Shown here piece after piece: positions 15,783-25,062 of a stretch of DNA of 42,590 nucleotides (positions are counted from its first letter, which is position 1; every line of letters starts with the position of its first letter). A program made the translations under genes and the position numbers. Under the pieces are notes generated by a model, which was not told the origin of the DNA, did no database searches, and was given only the letters and a program-made list of their open reading frames with translations. The DNA is from Methylorubrum rhodesianum (GTDB taxonomy: Bacteria; Pseudomonadota; Alphaproteobacteria; Rhizobiales; Beijerinckiaceae): positions 1-42,590 of the forward strand of contig NZ_JACHOS010000028.1 in assembly GCF_014199985.1 (NCBI RefSeq), read 5' to 3'.

Positions 15783-16235
15783 CGGTGATCCGCGGCAGCG
15801 TCGTCGCGCGATCGTTGATTGGGGGGTCTGCCGCCGTCAGGCGCGGGCACGCGGAGCGAAGCGGGATCCGGCGGAAGCGTCTTCATCGATCGGCTCGGTC
15901 ATAAAGCCCTGAGGCGCGGGCGGGAGACGGAAGGGCGATCATCAACACCCGGAACAGAGTACGTGAGTCGCATTCCACGCAAATGCGCAAAATTTATGCC
16001 GAATTGCATCAAATTTTATCTTTCTATGTTGTGATGCCCGAAAGAGGTTTTCGGCACGCGTGCAAGTACCTTCGCGATCAAAGCAGAATTCATCGATCGG
16101 GTCCCATCGCGCCGCGCATGCGGAAGCGAACCTCGGGAGTGCCGCTCATGGAAGAGGAGCTCGGCAACCACCAATGACGGGGTTGCAAGCGCAATGGTCC
16201 GCAGCGCGCCGTGTACGAGAATCTGCGAGGCGCCG
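15783..16235. other. Divergent intergenic region upstream of the giant RTX gene
   Basis: 453 bases between the Cdh-like gene (minus) and the giant RTX gene (plus). The part from about 15970 to 16035 is AT-rich and contains GCAAAATTTATGCC and the GAATTGCATCAAATTTT element. A small hairpin CCGAAA-GAGGT-TTTCGG follows at 16038-16054. No gene is supported. The long leader suggests regulated expression. Confidence 0.45.
16001..16017. promoter_or_regulatory. Candidate shared operator, copy 2 (upstream of the giant RTX gene)
   Basis: GAATTGCATCAAATTTT matches the element at 6959-6975 before the shorter paralogue, apart from two single-base length differences and one substitution. Both are in divergent, AT-rich intergenic DNA. 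The function is inferred. Confidence 0.4.
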
Positions 16236-19200
16236 ATGCCGACGATGTACCTCTCGCCGACAGGCTCCGGAAACGGGAGCGGCGCCGATTGGGGCAATGC
16301 GGCCCGATTGACTGACCTCAACGCGATGATCACGGCCGCCGGTCCGGGCGGCACAGTGCTCCTGCGCGCCGACCAGGGCGCCTACGCGATGAACTCCAGC
16401 GTCGACGTCACCTCGGGCGGCGCCGCGGGCGCGAGCGTGACCGTGATGGGTGTCGACGGCGCCGGCAATCCCATGAACGCCCAGATCGTCGGCACGCGCA
16501 CGGCACCCTACGACGTGAACGGCAACAAGGGTCTCGAGGTATTCCGCCTGTTGGAAGGCGCCGATCACCTCAGCCTACAATACATGAGTTTCGAGAATAT
16601 CGGTGCTGGCGCCATCCGCGTCGGCGCCCCGATCTCGGATCTGACCGTCGGCAACATGGAGGCGACCAACGTCCAGCGCTTCTTCGAGAACTTCGCCAGC
16701 TCCGGGCGGTCGGACGCGACAATCACCGGCCTGACAATCCACGACGTCTCGATCCGCGGCTACTCGAAGGGCGCGATCCGCGTCCAGTACGACTCGTCCG
16801 ACATTCTGATCCGCGACGTGATCGGGAACAGCGACGCCCAGGACGGCGACATGTTCGCCATCGGCCTCGCCTTCGATGGGACCGCCCACGACGCGCTGAT
16901 CCAGCGGGTCGAGATGTTCAATTCCAGGGACACGGCCAGCATCGGCTACTGGAACGGTGACGGGTTCGTGACCGAGCTCGGCAATTACGACATCGCCTTT
17001 GAGCAGGTGGTCGCCACCGGCAACACCGATGGTGGGTTCGATCTGAAGTCCCAGTCGACGACGATCCGCGACGTCATCTCGCTCGACAACGGTCACAGCT
17101 TCAGGCTGTGGGATTACGCCGTCTCGATCGAGAACGTGATCGCCGGCGAGACCAACCTGCACGGTGGGTCCGGATTGCCGGCCTCGATCTGGATGAGCCG
17201 CGGGGCATCCGACTGGGTCCGCGACGGCTTCTTCATCGAGTCCGATCCGACGACGCCGATCTTCGACCTGCGCTATGGGAACCAGACGCTGACGCTGCAG
17301 GACGTCTACACGGTCGGCGCGGTGCCGGTCGTCGCGGCCGGCGGATCGACGGTCGCGATTCAGCCGGGATCGGGACTGACGACCTATCGCCCGGGTAGTG
17401 CGGGCGACGAGACGATCGTCGGCGGCGCCTTGCGGGACATCATACACAGTGCGGGCGGAAACGACCGACTTTTCGGCGCCGACAGCGGCGACCAGCTGAT
17501 CGGCGGAGACGGTAACGACCTCCTCGACGGCGGGAGTGGTGAGGACCTCCTCTACGGGGGGAGCGGCGACGACACCTACATCATCGACTCGGTCAACGAC
17601 CTGATGGCCGAGCTGGTGGGCGAAGGCACGGATCTTGTCGTCACCTCGCTCGACAGCTACCGACTGCGGGCTAACACCGAGAACCTCACGGCGACCACCA
17701 CCGGCAGTTTCGCCGGCTACGGCAACGAGCTCGACAACAGGATCTCCTCGGGCTCGGGCAACGACACGCTGTCCGGCGACGCCGGCAACGACACCCTAGA
17801 CGGCGGCGGCGGCGCGGACCGGATGACCGGCGGCCTCGGCGACGACGTCTACGTGGTCGACGATGTCGGCGACGTCGTGATCGAGCGCCCGGGCGGCGGC
17901 ACCGACACCATCCGCACCGGCCTGAGCAGCGACACGCTGCCCGATCAGGTCGAGGCCATCCTCTACACGGGCAACGGGGACTTCACCGGCACCGGCAACG
18001 CGCTCGACAACTTCATCATCGGCGGCGCGGGTCGCGACACGCTCGTCGGCCTCGACGGCAACGACACGCTCGACGGCGCCGCGGGGGCCGATCTGCTTGT
18101 CGGCGGCAGCGGGAACGACACCTACCGGGTCGATACGGCATCGGACGCCATCGTCGAGGATGCTGGCGGCGGCTTCGACCTGGTGCTGGCGAGCGCCGCC
18201 GCCTTCACTCTCGGCGCGAACCTCGAAAATCTCACCTTCATCGGCAGCGGCGATTTCGGTGGCACCGGCAACCATCTCGACAACCGTCTCGTCGGTGGCG
18301 GCGGCAACGACACGCTGCTCGGGCTCGGCGGCAACGACACGCTCGTCGGCGGGGCCGGCGGCAACCAGCTGATCGGCGGGCTTGGCGACGACACCTACGA
18401 GGTCGGCTCCGCCGCCGACACGGTCGTGGAGGCGCCCGGCGAGGGGAGCGACCTCGTCCGGACAGCGCTCGTCTCCTACACACTGGGAGCAAATCTCGAA
18501 CGTCTGACCTTCACGGGAACGGGTGCCTTCGCCGGGACCGGCAACGCACTCGACAATGTCCTGACGGGCGGTGATGGAAACGACACGCTCGACGGGGCCG
18601 GCGGCGGCGACCTTCTCGTCGGCGGCCTCGGCGACGACATCTACGTAGTCGACGACGCGTCGGACGTCGTCGCCGAGAGCCCCGGCGGGGGATGGGACAT
18701 CGTCCGCACCAGCCTGTCGTCCTACGACCTCGGCCTCGACGTCGAGGGGCTCGCCTTCACGCGGGATGGAAACGTCGTAGGCCGTGGCAACGCCCTCGAC
18801 AATGCCATGACCGCCGGGGCCGGCAACGACGCGCTCATGGGATTGGCCGGGAACGACGTCCTCGACGGCGGCAGCGGCGACGACGTTCTGACCGGCGGTA
18901 CGGGCGACGATACCTACGTCGTGGACTCGGCGGGAGACGTGGTGGTCGAAGCCGTATCGGAGGGCAACGACACGATCCGCACTGCGCTCTCCGGTTATAC
19001 CCTCGGCGACAATCTGGAGAACCTCGTCGCGACGGGCTCGTCGGGCTTTTCCGGCACGGGTAACGCCCTCGACAACTGTGTGACCGGCGGTGCGGGAGCC
19101 GACACCCTGTTGGGTCTCGATGGAAACGACGTGCTCGACGGGGGCGAGGGTGCCGATACCCTGATCGGGGGCGCCGGCGACGACAAGTTTATCGTGGACG

Positions 19201-22200
19201 ATGCCGGCGACGTGATCGTCGAGCGGGCCTTCGAGGGCACCGACCTCGTATGGACCACGCTCGGGACCTACACGCTGAGCGACGAGGTCGAGCGCCTCGT
19301 CTTCGTCGGGACCGGAGCCTTCCGCGGCACGGGCAACGCCCTAGACAACACCATCACCGGTGGGGCGGGCGACGACACCCTCGACGGCGCCGCCGGCGCG
19401 GATGTGCTCGTCGGCGGCGCGGGCAATGACATCTACCTCGTGCGTGACGGCGACGGACCCGACACGATCGTCGAGGCGGCCGGCCAGGGCATCGACACCG
19501 TCGTGACGACGGGCGCCTCCTACGTCCTCGGCGCGGAGATCGAGCGCCTCGTTGGGCTGGGCAGCGCCTCCTTCACCGGAACCGGAAACGGCCTCGACAA
19601 CACCATTGTGGCCGGCGTCGGCAGCGACACGCTCGATGGACAGGCCGGCGACGACACGCTCGACGGCGGCGCAGGCGACGACACGATGGTCGGTGGCGCC
19701 GGCAACGACACCTTCATCGTCGATTCGGCCCAGGACGTCGTCATCGAGTATGCCGGTGGCGGCACCGACACCGTGAGGGTCGCGATCGCGGCTTACGCGC
19801 TCGCGGCGAATGTTGAGGCTCTGGTCTACACGGGCACCGCGGCCTTCGCTGGCACCGGCAACGACGGCGACAACCTGTTCGTCGGCGGCGCCGGCAACGA
19901 CACGCTCGACGGCGGCCGCGGCAACGACGTCCTGACCGGCGGCGCGGGCGCCGACCGCCTCATCGGTGGTGCCGGAGACGACACCTACGACGTCGACGAT
20001 GCCGGCGACGTCGTCGTCGAGAACGACGGCGAGGGCACCGATCTCGTCCGGACAACCCTGGGCAGCGCCACGCTTGCGGCGAACGTCGAGAACCTTACCT
20101 TCGTCGGGACCGGAAACTTCGCCGGGACCGGCAACGAGCGCGACAACGTCATCACCGGCGGCGCCGGCAACGACACCCTGACCGGTGGCGCCGGCAACGA
20201 TTATCTGATGGGCGGCGGCGGCACGGACCGCCTCGTCGGCGGACTGGGAGACGACGTCTACGAGATCACGAAGGTGGGCGCGACGCTCGTCGAGGCGGCG
20301 GGGGAAGGGATCGATCTCGTCCTCGCCGGGCTCGCCAGCTATGCCCTCGGCGCCAACATCGAGAACCTCACTTATACGGGCACGGTCGCCTTCTCCGGCA
20401 CCGGCAATGCCCTCGCCAACATCCTCACCGGCGGCGCCGGCAACGACACGCTCACCGGCGGCGGCGGCGCCGATACGCTGATCGGAGGCGCCGGCTCGGA
20501 TACCGCCGCCTACGTCGCCAGCGCGTCGGCCGTGACGGTGAGCCTGCAATCCGGCTCCGGCTCAGGTGGGGACGCGGCGGGCGACATCCTGTCCGGCATC
20601 GAGAATCTAACCGGCTCGGGGTTTGCCGACACGCTATCCGGCGACGACGGCGCGAACGCGCTGCGCGGCGGAAACGGCAACGACCTGCTCTCGGGCCTCG
20701 GCGGCAACGACACGCTCATCGGTCAAGGCGGCGACGACACGCTGTCGGGCGGCACGGGCAATGACACCTATGTCGTCGAGAATGCCGGCGACGTCGTCGT
20801 CGAGAATGCTGGCGAGGGCACCGATCTCGTCCAGACCGCGCTCGCCGGATACGTCCTGACCGCCCATGTGGAGAACCTCACCTTCACCGGCGGCGCGGGC
20901 AGCTTCGCGGGGACGGGGAACGCGCTCGACAATGCGATCGTGGGGGGAACCGGAAACGACACGCTCAACGGGCTCGCCGGAAACGACACCCTGGACGGCG
21001 GCGCGGGCAGCGACCGCCTCGACGGCGGAATCGGCGACGATACGCTCAACGGGCGCGCGGGTGCCGATACGCTGATCGGCAGCGAGGGGACCGACACGGC
21101 GACCTACGCCAACAGCACAGCCGGCGTCACCGTCAGCGTCGCCGCCGGCACCGGTGCCGGCGGCGACGCGGCGGGCGACACCCTGTCGGGCATCGAGAAC
21201 CTGACGGGCTCGAACCTTGCCGACGTGCTGGTCGGAGACGGCGGCGTGAACGTGCTCGCCGGAGGCAATGGAGCCGATATCCTCGATGGAAACGGCGGCG
21301 CCGACACGCTGATCGGCGGCATTGGCGACGACATCTTCATCGTCGCCAATGCGGGGGTGACGATCGTCGAACTCGCGGGACAGGGCAACGACATCCTCCG
21401 GACGACGCTGAACGCCTACACGCTCGATGCCTTCATCGAGGATCTGACCTTCACCGGAACGGGTGATTTCACCGGCCTCGGCAACACCTTGAACAACGTG
21501 ATGCGGGGCGGCGCCGGAAACGACGTCCTGATCGGCGGCACCGGCGAAGACGTGATGATCGGCGGCGCGGGCAACGACAGCTACGACGTCGACAACGCCT
21601 CGGACAAGATCATCGAGCGGGCGGACGAGGGGATCGACACCGTCTCCGTCTCGCGCAGCCGATATACCCTCTCGGCCCATATCGAGAACCTGATCTCGAA
21701 GTTCGCGTATATCGGCGGCACCAGCTTCACAGGCTTCGGTAACGATCTCGACAACGTGCTGGTCGGCGGCAGCGGGACGGACTGGCTCGACGGCGAGACC
21801 GGCGCTGACACGCTAATCGGAGGCCTCGGCGACGACAATTACTACGTCGACTCACCCGACGACGTCATCGTCGAGGATACCGGCGCCGGATACGACTACG
21901 TTCGCGTCACCGCAACGACCTATCGCCTGTCGGCCAATGTCGAGCGGATGCAGTACACGGGAGCCGGCAGCTTCGTCGGCTACGGCAACGACCTCGATAA
22001 TCTCCTGAACAGCGGCGATGGCGACGACACGCTCTACGGCGGAGCCGGCAACGACAGCTTCTTCGCGGGCAACGGCAACGACACGCTCTACGGCGGGACC
22101 GGGGACGACAGCTACCGCATCGAATCGACGGACGATCGAGTCATCGAGGCGGCCGGTGAGGGAACCGACCTGATCCGAACGACGCTGAACCGCTACGTTC

Positions 22201-23657
22201 TGCCTGACAACGTCGAGAACCTCAGCTTCGCCGGTGGCCCCGTGAGCTTTTCCGGGACGGGCAACGCGCTGGCCAACGCGATCACCGGCGGATCGGGCCA
22301 GGACGTGCTCGACGGCGGCGCGGGCGCCGACACCCTCACAGGTGCGGCCGGAAACGACACCTACATCGTCGATGATCCCGGCGACGTCGTGGTCGAGCTG
22401 GTCAATGGCGGCATCGACACGGTTCGTACCACGCTCGCCGGCTATTGGCTCGCCGACAATGTCGACACCCTCGTTTTCGTCGGCCTTGGGTCCTTCTCGG
22501 GCGTCGGCAACGCACTCGACAACGCGATGACCGGTGGTGCGGGCGCTGATACGCTCGACGCGAAATCCGGCAACGATACCCTCGACGGCGGAGCCGGCGC
22601 CGACAGGATGATCGGCGGGCTCGGCGACGACACGTTCCTCGTCGACGACGCGCGCGATATCGTGGTCGAGAATACCGGCGAAGGCACCGACGTCGTCGTC
22701 ACGGGCCTGTCGAGCTACACGCTCGCGGCCCATGTCGAGCAACTGCGCTTCGTTGGTACGGGCGCCTTCGTCGGCAGCGGCAACGAGCTCGCCAATACCC
22801 TCACGGGCGGCAGCGGCAACGATCTCCTCGACGGCAAGGGCGGCAACGATCTCCTCGACGGCGGCCTCGGATCGGATACCCTGACCGGAGGGATGGGCGA
22901 CGACACCTACCTGGTCGACGATGTCGGCGACAGCGTCGTCGAGGGCACGTCCGCCGGCACCGACACCGTGCTCACCGGCCTGTCGAGCTACACGCTCGCC
23001 AAGAACCTCGAAAACCTCACCTATACCGGCTCCGACAGCTTCACCGGGACCGGCAACACCGTCGCCAACACCCTCACCGGCGGCGCCGGCAACGACACTC
23101 TCGACGGCGGATCAGGCGCCGACATCCTCGTCGGCAACCGCGGCGACGACACCTACCTCGTCGACAATGCCGCCGACCGCGTCGTCGAGGAATCGGGGGG
23201 CGGCATCGACACCATCCTCTCGCGCGTCAGCTACACCCTGTCCGACAATGTCGAGAACCTGACGCTCGCCACGACGAGTTCCCTCAACGCCACCGGCAAC
23301 GGCCTCGACAACACCCTCGTCGGCAATGCCGGCCTCAACGTCCTCGACGGCGGCGCCGGACACGACGTGCTCACCGGCCTCGGCAACAATGATACCTTCG
23401 TCTTCAGGCTGGGGCAGGCCGACGGCGATGTCGTCACCGACTTCACCGGGGCCGGCCTCACCAGGGGCGATGTCGTCATGTTCGTCGGCTACGGCAACGC
23501 GACGATCACCCGGAGCACCGATCCCGCCCATCCGGACCACTACATCATCACCCCCGATGCTACCCATGGTGGTGCCGCCGAGACGATCCAGATCACGGGC
23601 GTGACGAACCTCGACCTCCTCACGGGCGGTCAGCACAACGACATCGTCTTCGTGTGA
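16236..23657 (+). CDS. Giant beta-helix/RTX repeat protein (2473 aa), probable secreted calcium-binding EPS-associated protein
   Basis: Start ATG 16236 (MPTMYLSPTGSGNGSG), matching the start of the shorter paralogue and preceded by GCGAGG; an ATG at 16194 is in frame but adds an unrelated peptide. Residues 1 to about 380 are a beta-helix domain with YWNGDGFVTE...GGFDLKSQ...HSFRLWD. From about 390 to 2360 come about 22 units of 80-100 residues, each with RTX nonapeptides (GGxGxDxLxG), an NDTYVVDxxxDVVVE strand block and a SYTLxxNVENLxFTGTGxFxGTGNALDN block. A C-terminal cassette ends NLDLLTGGQHNDIVFV, a likely type I secretion signal. There is no signal peptide or membrane span. With roughly 60 RTX motifs it should be disordered in the low-calcium cytoplasm and fold outside. 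An extracellular matrix or polymer-modifying role is inferred from the EPS locus. No DPHE-type epimerase motif was seen. Confidence 0.9.
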   Translation: MPTMYLSPTGSGNGSGADWGNAARLTDLNAMITAAGPGGTVLLRADQGAYAMNSSVDVTSGGAAGASVTVMGVDGAGNPMNAQIVGTRTAPYDVNGNKGLEVFRLLEGADHLSLQYMSFENIGAGAIRVGAPISDLTVGNMEATNVQRFFENFASSGRSDATITGLTIHDVSIRGYSKGAIRVQYDSSDILIRDVIGNSDAQDGDMFAIGLAFDGTAHDALIQRVEMFNSRDTASIGYWNGDGFVTELGNYDIAFEQVVATGNTDGGFDLKSQSTTIRDVISLDNGHSFRLWDYAVSIENVIAGETNLHGGSGLPASIWMSRGASDWVRDGFFIESDPTTPIFDLRYGNQTLTLQDVYTVGAVPVVAAGGSTVAIQPGSGLTTYRPGSAGDETIVGGALRDIIHSAGGNDRLFGADSGDQLIGGDGNDLLDGGSGEDLLYGGSGDDTYIIDSVNDLMAELVGEGTDLVVTSLDSYRLRANTENLTATTTGSFAGYGNELDNRISSGSGNDTLSGDAGNDTLDGGGGADRMTGGLGDDVYVVDDVGDVVIERPGGGTDTIRTGLSSDTLPDQVEAILYTGNGDFTGTGNALDNFIIGGAGRDTLVGLDGNDTLDGAAGADLLVGGSGNDTYRVDTASDAIVEDAGGGFDLVLASAAAFTLGANLENLTFIGSGDFGGTGNHLDNRLVGGGGNDTLLGLGGNDTLVGGAGGNQLIGGLGDDTYEVGSAADTVVEAPGEGSDLVRTALVSYTLGANLERLTFTGTGAFAGTGNALDNVLTGGDGNDTLDGAGGGDLLVGGLGDDIYVVDDASDVVAESPGGGWDIVRTSLSSYDLGLDVEGLAFTRDGNVVGRGNALDNAMTAGAGNDALMGLAGNDVLDGGSGDDVLTGGTGDDTYVVDSAGDVVVEAVSEGNDTIRTALSGYTLGDNLENLVATGSSGFSGTGNALDNCVTGGAGADTLLGLDGNDVLDGGEGADTLIGGAGDDKFIVDDAGDVIVERAFEGTDLVWTTLGTYTLSDEVERLVFVGTGAFRGTGNALDNTITGGAGDDTLDGAAGADVLVGGAGNDIYLVRDGDGPDTIVEAAGQGIDTVVTTGASYVLGAEIERLVGLGSASFTGTGNGLDNTIVAGVGSDTLDGQAGDDTLDGGAGDDTMVGGAGNDTFIVDSAQDVVIEYAGGGTDTVRVAIAAYALAANVEALVYTGTAAFAGTGNDGDNLFVGGAGNDTLDGGRGNDVLTGGAGADRLIGGAGDDTYDVDDAGDVVVENDGEGTDLVRTTLGSATLAANVENLTFVGTGNFAGTGNERDNVITGGAGNDTLTGGAGNDYLMGGGGTDRLVGGLGDDVYEITKVGATLVEAAGEGIDLVLAGLASYALGANIENLTYTGTVAFSGTGNALANILTGGAGNDTLTGGGGADTLIGGAGSDTAAYVASASAVTVSLQSGSGSGGDAAGDILSGIENLTGSGFADTLSGDDGANALRGGNGNDLLSGLGGNDTLIGQGGDDTLSGGTGNDTYVVENAGDVVVENAGEGTDLVQTALAGYVLTAHVENLTFTGGAGSFAGTGNALDNAIVGGTGNDTLNGLAGNDTLDGGAGSDRLDGGIGDDTLNGRAGADTLIGSEGTDTATYANSTAGVTVSVAAGTGAGGDAAGDTLSGIENLTGSNLADVLVGDGGVNVLAGGNGADILDGNGGADTLIGGIGDDIFIVANAGVTIVELAGQGNDILRTTLNAYTLDAFIEDLTFTGTGDFTGLGNTLNNVMRGGAGNDVLIGGTGEDVMIGGAGNDSYDVDNASDKIIERADEGIDTVSVSRSRYTLSAHIENLISKFAYIGGTSFTGFGNDLDNVLVGGSGTDWLDGETGADTLIGGLGDDNYYVDSPDDVIVEDTGAGYDYVRVTATTYRLSANVERMQYTGAGSFVGYGNDLDNLLNSGDGDDTLYGGAGNDSFFAGNGNDTLYGGTGDDSYRIESTDDRVIEAAGEGTDLIRTTLNRYVLPDNVENLSFAGGPVSFSGTGNALANAITGGSGQDVLDGGAGADTLTGAAGNDTYIVDDPGDVVVELVNGGIDTVRTTLAGYWLADNVDTLVFVGLGSFSGVGNALDNAMTGGAGADTLDAKSGNDTLDGGAGADRMIGGLGDDTFLVDDARDIVVENTGEGTDVVVTGLSSYTLAAHVEQLRFVGTGAFVGSGNELANTLTGGSGNDLLDGKGGNDLLDGGLGSDTLTGGMGDDTYLVDDVGDSVVEGTSAGTDTVLTGLSSYTLAKNLENLTYTGSDSFTGTGNTVANTLTGGAGNDTLDGGSGADILVGNRGDDTYLVDNAADRVVEESGGGIDTILSRVSYTLSDNVENLTLATTSSLNATGNGLDNTLVGNAGLNVLDGGAGHDVLTGLGNNDTFVFRLGQADGDVVTDFTGAGLTRGDVVMFVGYGNATITRSTDPAHPDHYIITPDATHGGAAETIQITGVTNLDLLTGGQHNDIVFV
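17502..23321 (+). repeat. About 22 tandem RTX-containing units in the giant protein
   Basis: Units are 80-100 codons long and diverged but regular, each closing with a GTGNxLDN-like motif. Most are type A (DTYVVD...VVE...SYTL...ENL). Two, near 20515-20640 and 21100-21230, are type B, with VTVSLQSGSGSGGDAAGD or VTVSVAAGTGAGGDAAGD followed by SGIENLTGS. The last units and the end cassette match the shorter paralogue best. Unit count was made by eye and may be off by one. Confidence 0.85.
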
Positions 23658-23695
23658 GGAGATGATTCAGAAACGGAGCGATGAAGCGGCATCCG

Positions 23696-23715
23696 GACCG
23701 GCCCGGGGGCCGGTC
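23696..23715. terminator. Perfect 8-bp hairpin downstream of the giant RTX gene
   Basis: GACCGGCC (23696-23703) and GGCCGGTC (23708-23715) are perfect inverted repeats around CGGG, 39 bases after the stop at 23657. The FkbM gene converges from the right. There is no T-run, so intrinsic termination is only possible. Confidence 0.45.
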
Positions 23716-23792
23716 GCCGCGCGCTCATACCGTCGCCGTCCCGCGAGCCGGCCGCCATCTCGCGGGAGGGAGGTCGACCGTCCGCCGGCCGG

Positions 23793-24598
23793 TCATTTGA
23801 TCCAGACCAGATTCTCGCCAATGATGAGCAGGTCTCGATCCTTGTTCATCATCATGGTCTGCATTGTCCGGCTCGACGCATCCTCCGGAAGGAGCCAGTC
23901 GTGCGGTTCGACGATTACCGCGTGCGCTTGGTCGATCCACTCCGTGTTCCGGGAAAATAGTTCCTTCTCGAATCCTTCGATGTCGATCTTGACGATAAGC
24001 AACTCGGTCTCGTCCGATCGTGAGGCGAGATCGTTGATCGTCACGATGGGCAACCCGCTCTCCGAGCGCTGCGTGCGAGTCGCCCAGGACTGGCTCTGGC
24101 TCGTCTCGATCGAGGCGAAGCCGGGCGTCGAGCCGATGGCCGCCTCGATGACCTCGACCTGTCCGAGCGCTTTCGTGTTCGCCTTGCAGAGAGCGACGTT
24201 CCCGGGATCGGGTTCGACGCAGATGATGCGCGCGAGCGGATAGGCCCGCGAGAAGAAACGGGCGGCGAAGCCGACATTGGCGCCCGCGTCGATGATGAGA
24301 GGCGTCTTGTTTCGCCGGAGAATGGCGGCGTAGGCGTCCCTTACGGTCCTCCCTTGGGGACGGCTGTCGAGATCATACTCCCGATGCACGAAAATCTGCC
24401 TCAGGACGGCCATGTCGGAATTGCCCGGACGCAGGTTGATCTGCCCGATTCGGGTCGAAATCTCTCCAAATGCGGCTTTGAGCGCCTTCTTCCGAGTAAC
24501 TTGTCCTGCAAGCGACGGGCAAGGATCGAAAATCCAAACTCTTCAAGATCCCTGACGTTCGCGTGGAGCTTTCGGGTGGCTTGACCGACAAGAGACAT
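23793..24598 (-). pseudogene. FkbM-family methyltransferase, interrupted by a frameshift near its 5' end
   Basis: The C-terminal 206 codons (from ATG 24413) carry the FkbM core: PLIIDAGANVGFAARFFSRA (SAM-binding), IICVEPDPGN, LPIVTINDLA, LLIVKIDIEGFEKELF and AVIVEPHDWLL. The true start appears to be ATG 24598: MSLVGQATRKLHANVRDLEE leads into ARRLQDKLLG. One base is then missing in the GGAAGAAGG run near 24485-24492. Restoring it joins the peptide to ALKAAFGEISTRIGQINLR and on to the ATG at 24413. FkbM enzymes O-methylate sugars or other small substrates. A methyltransferase starting at 24413 might still be made and active, because the SAM domain is whole. A sequencing error is the other explanation. 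Confidence 0.75.
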
Positions 24599-24909
24599 GA
24601 TGATCCTGCATCATTGGCCTGATGATCGTCGCACCGCGCAGATCGGTGACTGCTCGGGGGCAGTAACCTCTACGGAGGGCGATTTTTGTGCCAATTCAGC
24701 CGCCGCTGCAGCAAAGTGCTCGAATCGAAGCCTGCATCGTGAAAACAGAGATCCTCACCGGGACGACCGGTCTGGCTCTCTCGACAGGGGTCGGGGTGAG
24801 TGCCGGAAATGGGAGCCAAGCGGCGCAAGATGAAGCGGCACATGAATGATGACAGTCGTCCGGTTCCGCCCAGCTGACGGACGAACGCCTCTCGCGTCGT
24901 CCTGGAATT

Positions 24910-24985
24910 AGAGCATCGTCCCGAAAGGTGGTTTCCGGCTTTCGGAAAAAAGACGATGCAACATCAGAGACCTAGAGCATCGTCG
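24910..24985. repeat. Dispersed palindromic repeat (AGAGCATCGTCCC type), copy 1
   Basis: TAGAGCATCGTCCCGAAAGG begins the element. GCATCGTC pairs with GACGATGC at 24952-24959, and an inner CCGAAA pairs with TTTCGG, so a long hairpin can form. A second half-element, TAGAGCATCGTC, follows at about 24973. The same arrangement occurs at 30365-30462. The repeat resembles intergenic palindromes common in Rhizobiales. Confidence 0.75.
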
Positions 24986-25062
24986 TCGTGGCCGGTGATG
25001 GATCGCCCCAGAGCCATGCTCAAGAATGCGGCATGTTTTGCTTCATGTCTTGCCGCCGCCCC

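Noticed and set aside
19341..20549. Long minus-strand open frame (402 codons) inside the giant RTX gene; similar ones at 20634-21680, 8211-9359 and 7026-8174
   Set aside because: They mirror the GAC/GTC/GGC-rich RTX codons of the plus strand. Their proteins are monotonous in Val, Asp, Ala and Gly, with no family motifs or binding sites.
17502..23321. Regular repeats that might suggest a CRISPR array
   Set aside because: The repeats are in-frame coding units of RTX type with 80-100 codon periodicity, not short direct repeats with unique spacers. No cas genes are present.
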